64,000 nt of DNA from JAFDWR01 sp038216655 (lineage in GTDB: Bacteria > Armatimonadota > Fimbriimonadia > Fimbriimonadales > Fimbriimonadaceae), in NCBI GenBank assembly GCA_038216655.1, contig JBBQPZ010000007.1, positions 116,762 through 180,761 of the forward strand, in the 5' to 3' direction. This document shows positions 15,154 to 24,251 of this stretch, piece after piece (position 1 is the first letter of the stretch; every line of letters begins with the position of its first letter). The position numbers were made by a program, and so were the translations under genes. The notes under the pieces were generated by a model, which worked only from the letters and a program-made list of their open reading frames with translations, had not been told where the DNA came from and searched no databases.

Positions 15154-15588
15154 CTACGGAACGAAAACGAACCTGTACCCTTCGAAAAACCGAAACCCGT
15201 CTCGGCCCACTTCGCTGAGGCTGACAACGATCGTCTTGATTCCATCCATCGGATCATTTGCCCAAGTGTCGACGATATCGACCTTGTGTCCCTCCGTAAC
15301 CAATAGAAGGAAGGCGTCATAAATCGCGCCTGTTGAAAGGACATTGTCTTCCTCTTCAGGGTCCCAATCCTCGGGCGGGCAAAAGTCCATGTGGCTTCCA
15401 GCGGCTAGATGCCGGAAATGACAGCTACAACCTCCATATTGACCTGAGAGGTACCAGCGATTCGGATACGCCAGCCACTCCGACATCCTTTCTGAATCGG
15501 CTTCTTCGTCTTTTCCAAACTGGAAGAGCGGCGAAGGCAGCACGGAGAGATCGTCAGCCGTGGTTGTCGATAGGAAGATGAATAGCAC
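15154..15588 (-). CDS. Hypothetical protein
   Basis: A 144-residue protein if started at GTG 15588 (VLFIFLSTTTADDLSVLP); an ATG at 15486 would give 110 residues. Distinctive features are WLAYPNRWYLSGQYGGCSCH, an acidic loop (PPEDWDPEEEDNV) and a final beta-rich FRFFEGYRFVFVP. I recall similar short conserved hypothetical proteins but no function. It is separated from metY by the hairpin at 15634-15661. Confidence 0.6.
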   Translation of the reverse strand: MLFIFLSTTTADDLSVLPSPLFQFGKDEEADSERMSEWLAYPNRWYLSGQYGGCSCHFRHLAAGSHMDFCPPEDWDPEEEDNVLSTGAIYDAFLLLVTEGHKVDIVDTWANDPMDGIKTIVVSLSEVGRDGFRFFEGYRFVFVP

Positions 15589-15633
15589 ATCAGAAGCCGT
15601 ACCGACCCCAGTTTGCGCTCGCAGGCTCGCTGG

Positions 15634-15661
15634 AGAGTGCGGTCGCAGGCGACCGCACTCT
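15634..15661. repeat. Perfect 13-bp hairpin after metY
   Basis: AGAGTGCGGTCGC and GCGACCGCACTCT are separated by 2 nt. It overlaps the metY stop codon and is probably its terminator. The adjoining sequence (TTTAGAGTGCGGT, on the minus strand) recurs at about 26994-27010, so this is a dispersed element. Confidence 0.65.
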
Positions 15662-16949
15662 AAATTTGGCTCAACGCCTGGTCCAAATCCCACAGGAGGT
15701 CGTTCGTCGTCTCCAGACCCACCGAAAGGCGGATCGTGCCCGCGGTGATGCCGCCTGCCGCGAGTTCCTCGTCGCTGAGTTGCTGATGCGTCGTCGAACC
15801 GGGGTGGATGACGAGGGACTTGGCGTCGCCGACGTTGGCCAGGTGTGAGAACAACTCGAGCGACTCGATGAACTGCTTACCCGCTTGCCGCACATCGCCC
15901 GAACCGGGCGCGAGGTCGAACGCCATGACCGCGCCGGGCCCCTTCGGCAGATACTTCTTGCCGAGATCGTGGTGGGCGTGACTAGGTAGGCCCGCGTAGT
16001 GGACCTTGCCGACCTTCGGGTGAGCCTCAAGGAACTCGGCGACGGATTGCGCGTTCGCCACGTGGCGATCCATCCGCAAGGACAGCGTCTCAATCCCCTG
16101 CAGTAGCAGGAACGAGTTCATCGGCGAGATGCACGCGCCGGTGTCGCGGACGGTCTCCGCGCGGAGCTTCATGAGGAAGCCGTAGTGGCCAAACGTGTCG
16201 TAAAACTTGAGCCCGTGGTAGCTCAGGGAAGCCTCGGCGATGGTCTCAAAGTGGGAGAAATCGAAGTCGCCAGAGTCCACCGCGACGCCGCCGATGCTGG
16301 TGCCGTGACCGCCGAGGAACTTGGTCGCGGAGTGGATCACGATCGTCGCTCCCCAGTCGATCGGGCGGCAGAGGTAGGGAGTGGCGAAGGTGTTGTCGAC
16401 AACCAGTGGCACGCTCTTGGCCTTTGCGAGTGCGCTGAGGGCCTCAAGGTCGGCGATCGAGCCGGAAGGGTTGCCGATCGTTTCGACAAACAGCAGCCTG
16501 GTCTTCGGGGTGATCGCTTCCTCCCAGGCGTCGAGGTCGGTTGGGTCCACGAAGGTGGCCTTGATCGAGAGTTTGGTGAGGGTGTGGGTGAGCTGGGTGA
16601 GGCTTCCGCCGTAGAGCTGCTTCGAGGCAACGATCTCGTCGCCGGGGGAGCAGAGGGTCATGATGGTGCCGAACTGGGCGGCCATACCGCTCGCTACAGC
16701 AACCGCGCCGGTGCCGCCTTCGAGGGAGGCGACGCGCTCCTCGAGCACCGCGGTGGTGGGGTTGCTGATCCGCGAGTAGATGTTGCCGTACTGCTTGAGT
16801 TCGAAAAGGTGGGCGGCCTCGTCGGCACTGTCGAAGACGTACGAGGTCGTCTGGTAGATCGGCACGGCGCGGGCTCCGACATACGGGTCGGGAATCTGCC
16901 CGGCGTGCAACATCCGAGTCTCAAAGCCAAATTTGCGTCGGTTTTCCAC
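15660..16949 (-). CDS. metY: O-acetylhomoserine/O-acetylserine sulfhydrylase
   Basis: A 429-residue Cys/Met-metabolism PLP enzyme that makes homocysteine from O-acetylhomoserine and sulfide. The family is unmistakable: FETRMLHAGQIPDPYVGAR, VPIYQTTSYVFDS, YSRISNPTTAVLEERVASLE, ASGMAAQFGTI, NTFATPYLCRPIDWGA and the PLP-lysine segment SATKFLGGHGTSIGG. Length is normal for MetY. It starts with GTG at 16949. No other methionine genes are nearby, so it appears to be a stand-alone transcription unit, ended by the hairpin at 15634-15661. Confidence 0.95.
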   Translation of the reverse strand: MENRRKFGFETRMLHAGQIPDPYVGARAVPIYQTTSYVFDSADEAAHLFELKQYGNIYSRISNPTTAVLEERVASLEGGTGAVAVASGMAAQFGTIMTLCSPGDEIVASKQLYGGSLTQLTHTLTKLSIKATFVDPTDLDAWEEAITPKTRLLFVETIGNPSGSIADLEALSALAKAKSVPLVVDNTFATPYLCRPIDWGATIVIHSATKFLGGHGTSIGGVAVDSGDFDFSHFETIAEASLSYHGLKFYDTFGHYGFLMKLRAETVRDTGACISPMNSFLLLQGIETLSLRMDRHVANAQSVAEFLEAHPKVGKVHYAGLPSHAHHDLGKKYLPKGPGAVMAFDLAPGSGDVRQAGKQFIESLELFSHLANVGDAKSLVIHPGSTTHQQLSDEELAAGGITAGTIRLSVGLETTNDLLWDLDQALSQI

Positions 16950-17077
16950 TGGGTTCTATTGTGGAAGAAGCGGGTCCAGATGGAACTGATGGAATTGACT
17001 ATGTTAGGCTTGCCAGGACAGTAGTAGCTACAGCCACTAATTTCTACGAGGTGATTGACCCGCCTATACTTGCTCTG

Positions 17078-18100
17078 ATGTCCAGTGCCGTCGACCTCGC
17101 GTTCGGAACGCCGCGTTATGGGTTCAACTTTCAGTGGATGGTTTCTTGGGAGGAAGGGCGTGCGCCGGAACCTCCGGACGAGCGGGCGTTGGATTGGCTG
17201 GCCAAGCAGGGGTTCAACTTTATCCGGATTCCGGTCGACTATCGGTTCTGGACGAAAGACTTCGACTACCTGCATCCGGATGAGCGGATGTTCGAACATC
17301 TGGATCGCTACCTCGACGCGGCGCGTAGCCGGGGGTTGCATATGTCGTTGAGCTTTCACCGGGTTCCCGGCTACTGCATCAACGGGAACAACCTCGAACG
17401 GGACAACCTGTGGACCGACGTGGTGGCGCAGGACGGGTTTGTGCACCAGTGGTCGTTGTTGGCCTCACGTTTTCGGGATGTTTCGAGTGAGTATTTGAGC
17501 TTTGATTTGGTGAACGAGCCGCCGAAGATCGGGGCGCGGGATTTCACTCGGGATCGTCACGAGGCGATCATTCGACGGGTGGTCGCGGCGATCCGCTCGT
17601 TCAACCCTGACCGCGCGATCGTGATCGACGGTCTGGAGGAGGGGCATGCGGCGATGCCGGAGCTTGCCGACCTCGGGGTCGTCCACGGGACCCGTGGGTA
17701 TCAGCCGATGACGGTCAGCCACTACCAAGCCAGTTGGTGGCCGCCCGGAATGACCTTTCCCGAGCCGGAGTATCCGGGCACGGTCTGGTTCGACCAGCCC
17801 TGGGATCGGGACGCGATTGATCGGTTCTACGCGCCCTGGCGCGAGGTTGAGGCGAAGGGGAATCGCATCCACATTGGGGAGTTTGGGTGTTACAACAAGA
17901 CGCCCAATGACGTGGCGCTGCGGTGGCTGACCGATGTGTTCGGGCTATTCAAGCAGTACGGCTGGGGCTACTGTATGTGGAACTTCGAAGGGACGTTCGG
18001 GATTATCGACCACGGCCGCGCCGGGGCTCGGCTCGAGATGGTGGACGGGTATTTGGTGGATCGGGATCTACTGGATTTGATGCTGGGGAGCCGGGTTTAG
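17078..18100 (+). CDS. Glycoside hydrolase family 5 (cellulase-like)
   Basis: A 340-residue GH5 TIM-barrel enzyme without a signal peptide. The acid/base Glu is in LSFDLVNEPPKIG and the nucleophile Glu in NRIHIGEFGCYN; the N-terminal RYGFNFQWMV, FNFIRIPVDYRFW, RGLHMSLSFHRVPG and GWGYCMWNFEGTFGI are also characteristic. Beta-1,4-glucan or mannan linkages are typical substrates, but the specificity here is not known. TATACT lies 7 nt before the ATG (17065-17070), and there is no SD. The lack of a signal peptide suggests cytoplasmic action on imported oligosaccharides, or a missed upstream start. Confidence 0.88.
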   Translation: MSSAVDLAFGTPRYGFNFQWMVSWEEGRAPEPPDERALDWLAKQGFNFIRIPVDYRFWTKDFDYLHPDERMFEHLDRYLDAARSRGLHMSLSFHRVPGYCINGNNLERDNLWTDVVAQDGFVHQWSLLASRFRDVSSEYLSFDLVNEPPKIGARDFTRDRHEAIIRRVVAAIRSFNPDRAIVIDGLEEGHAAMPELADLGVVHGTRGYQPMTVSHYQASWWPPGMTFPEPEYPGTVWFDQPWDRDAIDRFYAPWREVEAKGNRIHIGEFGCYNKTPNDVALRWLTDVFGLFKQYGWGYCMWNFEGTFGIIDHGRAGARLEMVDGYLVDRDLLDLMLGSRV

Positions 18101-18284
18101 GTTCGGTCAGGCACGGACCGATCAGGCGTTTCGGTCTCCTTTGATTGGAGATTCCTTGCACCAAGACTCCAACTCTTGTGCCAGAAGATCACCCTCCCAA
18201 CCCTCCCTCAAGGGAGGACTTGAAGTCCGCAATTACCGTTGGGTGAGGCTCCCAAAAGACGAAACCGCCATCAAGGGGTTCCGA

Positions 18285-18722
18285 TTAAACGCGGATGAAC
18301 TCGCCGACCTTCGGATCGGCCCGCAGTTGTTCGAGCTCGGCCGAACCCGGACGCTGTGGGCGGTCTCTTTCGGTGCTTACCACGCAAAGGAAGCCGAGTT
18401 CCTCGCCCTGATTGGCGCGGAATTGGTGCCAGGTCATCGGCGGGATGTGGACGACGTCGTGGAGTTCGATCGGGGTGACCTTGTCTCCTGCGAAAACCGT
18501 TCCCGAGCCGCGGATGATCATCACGACGTGGACGTGCTCGTGTCTTTCGAGGGTGGAGTGGCCGTCGGTTTCGACTTCGAAGTAGCGAACTTCGATCGGG
18601 AAACTTGGGTCGCCCTTGTGGAGGGTTTGGCGGGTCACGCCTTTGAAGAGGTTCCCGTCTTCCTTGTACGGAAGGACGTCTACGCCGTCCCAGGTGAAGT
18701 CTTTGTCGTGATGCCGAACCAT
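18285..18722 (-). CDS. Cupin domain protein
   Basis: A 145-residue single-domain cupin: PIEVRYFEVETDGHSTLERH, then EHVHVVMIIRGSGTVFAGDK and PPMTWHQFRANQGEELGFLC, matching cupin motifs 1 and 2 with His/Glu metal ligands. Small cupins may be isomerases, dioxygenases or sugar-binding proteins; the substrate is unknown. The frame is open upstream, but the ATG at 18722 has AAGGG at a suitable distance. It is flanked downstream on the chromosome by the palindromic cluster at 18790-18939. Confidence 0.85.
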   Translation of the reverse strand: MVRHHDKDFTWDGVDVLPYKEDGNLFKGVTRQTLHKGDPSFPIEVRYFEVETDGHSTLERHEHVHVVMIIRGSGTVFAGDKVTPIELHDVVHIPPMTWHQFRANQGEELGFLCVVSTERDRPQRPGSAELEQLRADPKVGEFIRV

Positions 18723-18789
18723 GTGCCCTTGGATTCTACGCTTTTGGGGAGGTTCGGGTTCGGTGGTTCGGTGGTTCGGTAGTGACGCG

Positions 18790-18848
18790 CACGGTTTGCC
18801 GGGAAGTATTTCTGATTCTCGGGCACCTACGATCCTGGCCAAACCGTG
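18790..18848. repeat. REP-like palindrome (CACGGTTTG type)
   Basis: CACGGTTTGCCGGGA and TCCTGGCCAAACCGTG form imperfect arms around a 28-nt centre. It is related to the CACGGTCTG palindromes at 18875, 30273 and 30805. Confidence 0.65.
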
Positions 18849-18874
18849 GCACCGCTCGTAGTTCATCGGCGACT

Positions 18875-18939
18875 CACGGTCTGTCCGGCCACCCTATTTG
18901 GGAGGTTATTTTGGAGTCGGAGGGCCGGAGCAGACCGTG
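18875..18939. repeat. REP-like palindrome (CACGGTCTG family)
   Basis: The left arm CACGGTCTGTCCGGCC (18875-18890) pairs with the right arm GGCCGGAGCAGACCGTG (18923-18939). Both boundaries are flanked by CCACC/GGTGG-like sequence. It matches copies at 30273-30336 and 30805-30868. Confidence 0.8.
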
Positions 18940-19029
18940 CCACCCCGTCCACGAGTTAGGTTAGGCAGGACCCCTGGATACCGGGGGCCGACTGAAGTCG
19001 GCGCTCCGGCACCCTTGGATGCTCCAGAT

Positions 19030-22000
19030 CTAGAGCACCCTAACATGCCAATCGCTATTCCTTACCAGTTTCCTCAGTTCCTCCAACGGGCCGAGAAGGT
19101 GCGCGCGGGGCTGGATCGCCGAGTCGGGCACACCAGCGTCCAACGCATCTACCCAGTTCGCAAGACACCGGTTTCCCGTGACCTTGGAGAAAGTAGGTCC
19201 CATCAAGCCCGCGTACATCGCGGCCTGAGAACTCAACGTTCCATTCCCAACGATTTCGATGTTCTTCGAGTAGCTGCGCATCGCCTCAGCGGCGCGGACG
19301 ATCTGCCAGCCGCCGGTGAAGGCGACGGAGCGACCGAGGTAGATCAGGTATCGCAGTTCGATTCCTTCTAGCTCGCCTACGCCGAGAGTGTCTAGGTAAA
19401 GAACGGCAAAGCCGTCAGTCGGCTCGGAGGCGTGCGCCAGTTCGAATGCCTTGCCGCTGTCCGAGACCATGATGCGAACCCCTTTGATCGCTCCTTTCGG
19501 GAGCCGGAGGATGCCGGGGGTTTTCAAGCCGGGCTCGGATTCAAAGACGATCGTGCGCTTGTCGTCCGTTCCGCTCTCGTGGAGATTGAGATTCGACCGG
19601 GCAGGGATGCCTCCGTTAAGGGCGATCGCATCCTTGGCCGAGGCGGTCCGGTGCGAATTGTAGAGATACTCCTTCGACAGATCGCGCATCGTGCGCTCGC
19701 CGGGGATTGGCGGGTCGAGGACGAGGTACTGCTTGTCTTCGGGGTCGAAGACGTCGATCTTGGGTTGTGGTACGGGCGAGCCGTCGCCGACACCTCGGAC
19801 GTAGCGATCAAAAAACCCGATCATCGCTTCGCGCATCGGCTGGTTGTAGTCGTGCCCGCCCGCGAAGATCTGGGCGTAGACGCCAGCTTTGCCTCCCGGG
19901 AAGAGGTCCCAGGTCTCCTGCATCTTCCGGAAGGTGAGCAGGGTCGCGGCGGGGGGGAACTCGCCGTCGTTCTGCGCACCCATCAAGTACACCGGCTTGG
20001 GGGCTTGGATGCCGATCACGTCGGAGCGGTCGCCGATTTGGCAGGTGCCGGGGACGTGGTTGCAGAGGCAACCGTTGTCGGGGGCAAGCTCCATGCTCGC
20101 CATGTACACCACTGGGACGGCGGCTTTGTAGCGATCGTCGGCGGCGAAGGTGTAGAGCGTGCCGAGTCCACCCCCGGACGCGCCGGTGAGGCCGACGCGA
20201 TCCATGTCCGCGTCGGGGCGCGTGGAGATGTAGTCGAGCGCTCGGATGGTGTCCCAGACGTAATAGCCGGTGGTGTTCGAGCCCCCTTGCACGAGTTTGA
20301 AGTCGTTGTGATCGCCCTCGGGTCGGCGCTCGATCAGGCTCTTCCCTTCGAAGCTCCAGCCCGGGGTGTCTACCGCGATGGCGAGGTAGCCGTGAAGAGC
20401 TTGGAACGCGCAGCGAAGCTGGAGACGGTCCTCACCTTTCTTGTGGGCCCAGTGGCCGTTGACGTTGACAACCACCGGAAGCTTGCCTGTGGGGGCGTTG
20501 TCGGCTTTGTAGACGTAGCAGGTCACGTAGAACTTGGGTCGGCTCTCGAAGACGAGCTTCTCGATGGTATAGCCGGGGCGTTGGATCTTGCCCGTGATGC
20601 GGGCGTGGAGCGGGGTCTTCGGGGGCATCGGATCGAGACCGAGGGAGCGCATGAGCTCCTTCTTTCGCTCTCTCCGTAGCTTTTCGAACTCGGTAAGGTT
20701 CGGTGCGGTGGGGCGCTTGGCGAGTCTTTCGACCTCGGCCTTGAGCCAGGCGTTGGCCATGGCGGTGCCCTTACCGTCGAGAAGATCGTCGTTGGCCACC
20801 GGGCCGGGGATCGGGGTCATTGAATCCATGCCTTGCTCCTGGGCGACGAGTTCGCCGAGCGTCACGAACGGGATGTCGTGCGAGTTCATCAGGTCGGCAT
20901 GGCACGAGCTGGAGAACTGCGCGCCTTCGCTGCCGCTGTCGACGAGGACGGTCGGCTTGGTCTTGCCGCCAAGGCTGAGGAAGTGAACGAAGGCTTTGGC
21001 TGCGTCCGGCTTGTGCATCCACTGCATCACCCGTGCGGAAGTGATCCAGATCTCGCCCTTGCCGAGCTTGTAGCTGGCGATGCCACCGTTGCCGTAGACC
21101 TTCCAGCCGTCGGTCGGGAGGAAGCGCTGGTACATGATCTGCGATGCGACGACCTTGTCGAGCCCAAGCGCGCCGGCGGGGTCGAACTCGTTCCAACTCC
21201 CGCCCTCGAAGCGAGGCGGGACGGGGAGCCAGTCGAGCTTGTATTTGTTGAAGTCCTGCTGGAGGATGATCAGTTTCATGCCACGCTCGACGGGGTCGAG
21301 GAGCTTGCGGTGGGTCGCGCGGTTGTAGCTGCTGAACCACTGCCAAGCCCTCGTGCCGAGGAGCATGACCGAGTAGTTTTCGGGCTTGATCGACGCCGGC
21401 TTAAGGAAGTTCATCGCCTCGTCCGCCGCATAGATGTACGGCGTGTCGCCGGGGAAAGCGGGGACGATTAGGTAGGGCCGCTCTTTGAGCGCCTCGGGAA
21501 CGCGAACGGTACCGGCTGCGCCGGAAGCTTCGGCAGCTACCGCTTGCCCCCACTTCTCGCGAGGAATGACCGCCTGGAAATCCCCGACAACCTGCTGCAT
21601 GGGAATTCGATGGAAGAAGGTTGAACTGGGCAGGGGCTTGACCAAGAGCCAGGCCCGACTTGCGCTCTTCACTTTGAGATGAGCAACAACTTGGTCGCCT
21701 TGCGTCGTCCAGCTCAAATGACCATCGAAGGGAGGAGACACGTCAGGCGGCCACATCTTTACTGGGTCTTTCTGCACGGGGAACTGTCGCACTCGATCGG
21801 CTTCCGCACTCACCTTCTTCAGCTCGTCCTTCCAGCCAAAAGTATTCGTGTGCATTCGGAGCCTCTCTGTGAAGGGCCGGTAGAAGGGATTCGCCGCGAG
21901 GACTCGATAGGCACGCTCGGCATTGGACATGCGCAGAACCTCGGGATTCGCGGAATCAGTTCCTCCGTCACTCTCTAGAATTGCCAAAGCGAACGCCGAG

Positions 22001-23790
22001 GCGAACCGCTCCCGGTTATAGATGGCCAATTGCGATTCGAGCGTTAAAGCAAACCCAAGCTCGCATGCTCTAAGGTCGCTGGAAGAGAGAAACGGGCGGG
22101 CGAATTCTACGATAGCAACGGCACTGTGGCTATCGTTCGCGGCCGTCACACTGAGTCTTCCGTCGATGCCCCCAGTGGCGTGATTTGCCAGTTCCTCGTC
22201 GATTGGTGAAAACACGAATGGGTCTAGACCTTGGCCGTGCACCAGGGAGTTCGTATCGATCCCCCACTCCAACTCAGGCGCGTGATCACGGTGATCCGGG
22301 CCGTTGGCGTAGGCCATGAAATTGATCGGCAAGAAACGGCTTGCTGTCTTCCAAGCCTCGACTAACGGCTTTGAATCCTTCCCCAGCAACTCCTCCGCCC
22401 GCGCATCGAAAACCGCGTCCGGCGTGTGCGGGTCGTAGCCGAGCCGTCCCCAGGACATCCAGTACATCTCGTCGCGCTGGTGGATCCAGTTGCAGTACTT
22501 GTCCGCGGGGTTGGCGAGGTAGTAGTCCGGCGACTTGGGATAGTAGGCATCCTCGCCCTCGATCGTGTAGCCCGAAGCGGTGCCCATCTTCATCGCGAGG
22601 ATCGAGCGGCGGACCCATTCGGGGTCGTAGTGCGGGAAGATGCGGTGGGTGCCGTTGGCGCGGACTTGCCACACGATCTTGTACGGCTCGGACGGCCATT
22701 GTCCCCCGCCTTCAGCAGGCTGACCAGGCCAGGTTTTCGCGTTCTGATCCGCATGGCCGGAGTCGCTGAGGTAATCCTCAAACGAGTAGCTGTGCCAGTC
22801 GGCCATGCGCCCGCCTGCGACCTGGTACGGCGCACCCCACTGCTCGCCGTTGTATTTGATCTCGACGGTGAAGTCCTTCGCCGCCCGCGCGAGCGGCAGC
22901 ACGTTGCGCTTGGTGGTGATCCAGCTTCTGGTGATTAGCGGAATATCCCGCCCGCTCGCTTTGACCGCCTCGCCGTAGCACTTGAAGAACGACTCGCTCT
23001 TCCCGCTCTCGCCGATCCGGTAACCGATCGCATCGAGCCCCGGCGCGCGCCGGATCATCTGCTCGACGACCTCCTTGGTGTAGGTGTAGATGTTCGCTTC
23101 GGTGGCTTGGTAGGGCGGATTCGGGTTCTGGGGAATCTTGAGATTTGCCTCGTAAGCCATCAGGCTGACCCGGATGCCTCGCGCATGGGCCATGTCGATG
23201 ACGTGATTTAGCCTTTGCAGACAGCTGGCTTTGATTTCGTCGCTGACGCCGACCTTGGGGAAGGTTTTGCTGGTGACGAAGTAGGCGTAGAGGTTGGGCG
23301 CATTGGTGACACTGATGTCCCATCCGCCGTGGATGTCGAGCCAGTTCAGCCGGCTCTTGGCCATCAGGTCGAGAAGGGTGGTCCAGTAGTCGTCGTTTTG
23401 GAACCACCAGCGGTTGGGGTCAACAAGCGCGGCGGGTTCGTAGTCGGTGTCGTTCTTCTTGTAGTCCCAGGGGAGGGTGAGGAAGAGGTTCAGACCGCGG
23501 TCTTGGAGGTAGGGGGTGCCGGTGTAGTTTTCGGTTTGGGCTTTGGTTCCGAGACGCTTGATTCGCTCGTTGAGTTCTTGCGTCCCGTACATCGCGCCGG
23601 AGGAGTCGGCTCCGACGATATGGACTTTGCCCAGTTCGCAGACGATTTGGAAGGAGCCGGGGACGCCGCCGGGTTTGACTCTTATGTCTACGGTCGGGCC
23701 CTTGGGGCCGAACTGCGGTTTGGCTTGCTGGGCGAATTCGAGGGGGTTGCTGGGGCGGGTGATCAGAACGAAAAGGGCGGCTAAAAGCAT
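19030..23790 (-). CDS. Giant secreted glycosidase-like / acetyl xylan esterase-like fusion
   Basis: A 1586-residue exported protein. A short hydrophobic N-terminus (MLLAALFVLIT) is followed by an alpha-glucuronidase/GH20-type N-terminal domain (KVHIVGADSSGAMYGTQELN) and a TIM-barrel-like domain to about residue 520 (YLQDRGLNLFLTLPW, SRLNWLDIHGGWDI, YRIGESGKSESFF, KYNGEQWGAPYQ). A middle region (about 700-1000) contains a glutamine-amidotransferase-like segment. The C-terminal ~550 residues hold an alpha/beta-hydrolase with nucleophile elbow VGLTGASGGGLGTLY, likely Asp in MGAQNDGEFPP and His in IFAGGHDYNQP, like planctomycete acetyl xylan esterase-type proteins. A combined debranching enzyme for glucuronoxylan-like polymers is a reasonable inference, not proven. 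There is no frameshift or internal stop. Confidence 0.75.
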   Translation of the reverse strand: MLLAALFVLITRPSNPLEFAQQAKPQFGPKGPTVDIRVKPGGVPGSFQIVCELGKVHIVGADSSGAMYGTQELNERIKRLGTKAQTENYTGTPYLQDRGLNLFLTLPWDYKKNDTDYEPAALVDPNRWWFQNDDYWTTLLDLMAKSRLNWLDIHGGWDISVTNAPNLYAYFVTSKTFPKVGVSDEIKASCLQRLNHVIDMAHARGIRVSLMAYEANLKIPQNPNPPYQATEANIYTYTKEVVEQMIRRAPGLDAIGYRIGESGKSESFFKCYGEAVKASGRDIPLITRSWITTKRNVLPLARAAKDFTVEIKYNGEQWGAPYQVAGGRMADWHSYSFEDYLSDSGHADQNAKTWPGQPAEGGGQWPSEPYKIVWQVRANGTHRIFPHYDPEWVRRSILAMKMGTASGYTIEGEDAYYPKSPDYYLANPADKYCNWIHQRDEMYWMSWGRLGYDPHTPDAVFDARAEELLGKDSKPLVEAWKTASRFLPINFMAYANGPDHRDHAPELEWGIDTNSLVHGQGLDPFVFSPIDEELANHATGGIDGRLSVTAANDSHSAVAIVEFARPFLSSSDLRACELGFALTLESQLAIYNRERFASAFALAILESDGGTDSANPEVLRMSNAERAYRVLAANPFYRPFTERLRMHTNTFGWKDELKKVSAEADRVRQFPVQKDPVKMWPPDVSPPFDGHLSWTTQGDQVVAHLKVKSASRAWLLVKPLPSSTFFHRIPMQQVVGDFQAVIPREKWGQAVAAEASGAAGTVRVPEALKERPYLIVPAFPGDTPYIYAADEAMNFLKPASIKPENYSVMLLGTRAWQWFSSYNRATHRKLLDPVERGMKLIILQQDFNKYKLDWLPVPPRFEGGSWNEFDPAGALGLDKVVASQIMYQRFLPTDGWKVYGNGGIASYKLGKGEIWITSARVMQWMHKPDAAKAFVHFLSLGGKTKPTVLVDSGSEGAQFSSSCHADLMNSHDIPFVTLGELVAQEQGMDSMTPIPGPVANDDLLDGKGTAMANAWLKAEVERLAKRPTAPNLTEFEKLRRERKKELMRSLGLDPMPPKTPLHARITGKIQRPGYTIEKLVFESRPKFYVTCYVYKADNAPTGKLPVVVNVNGHWAHKKGEDRLQLRCAFQALHGYLAIAVDTPGWSFEGKSLIERRPEGDHNDFKLVQGGSNTTGYYVWDTIRALDYISTRPDADMDRVGLTGASGGGLGTLYTFAADDRYKAAVPVVYMASMELAPDNGCLCNHVPGTCQIGDRSDVIGIQAPKPVYLMGAQNDGEFPPAATLLTFRKMQETWDLFPGGKAGVYAQIFAGGHDYNQPMREAMIGFFDRYVRGVGDGSPVPQPKIDVFDPEDKQYLVLDPPIPGERTMRDLSKEYLYNSHRTASAKDAIALNGGIPARSNLNLHESGTDDKRTIVFESEPGLKTPGILRLPKGAIKGVRIMVSDSGKAFELAHASEPTDGFAVLYLDTLGVGELEGIELRYLIYLGRSVAFTGGWQIVRAAEAMRSYSKNIEIVGNGTLSSQAAMYAGLMGPTFSKVTGNRCLANWVDALDAGVPDSAIQPRAHLLGPLEELRKLVRNSDWHVRVL

Positions 23791-23958
23791 GGACCTGACT
23801 CCGGTGTCGGCTCATGCTATCAGATTGGTCGCCCGGGCGGGAGCCCCATCCCTCGGTTTCTCGGCCCGAGATTGTTGGAGCCAGTGAGGCGGTCCGGAAA
23901 CTGAGGGAGGGGGTTGGGGGTGGGAGCTTCGCCGTGGACCCGGGGTCATCCGAATGGG

Positions 23959-24150
23959 ATTGTCATCCCGAGGGAGCCTTAGCGACATCGAAGAATCTGG
24001 CCGTCAGTGCCTCTTCCTCGCGGATCGATGACCTGCTCTGCCGTTGGGAGACGAACAAGAAAGCGATACCGGTTAGGTTCCTCCGTCCGCCGCATTCGAG
24101 TCATTCGGTGACCTATCAAGCGGGTGGGCGGCGTCGGTCGGAATGACAAT
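23959..24150. repeat. Interspersed ATTGTCATCCCGAG element
   Basis: ATTGTCATCCCGAGGGAGCC at 23959 and CGGAATGACAAT ending at 24150 are inverted ends. The internal TTAGCGACATCGA then AGAATCTG matches the element at 58911-59029. Together with flanking low-information sequence it fills the 460-bp gap 23791-24251. Confidence 0.7.
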
Positions 24151-24251
24151 CTCCGCTCTCATAGCCCTCCAAAAAAAAGAGGTCTTCTAAATGCAAAGCA
24201 CGGCCGGGGCCATGCACTGCAAGAGGGGATATTCGCTATTCTGGACTTACG

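Noticed and set aside
16961..17077. Upstream extension of the GH5 gene to 16961
   Set aside because: The extra 39 residues do not resemble the family or a signal peptide, and a TATACT box lies 7 nt before the ATG at 17078.
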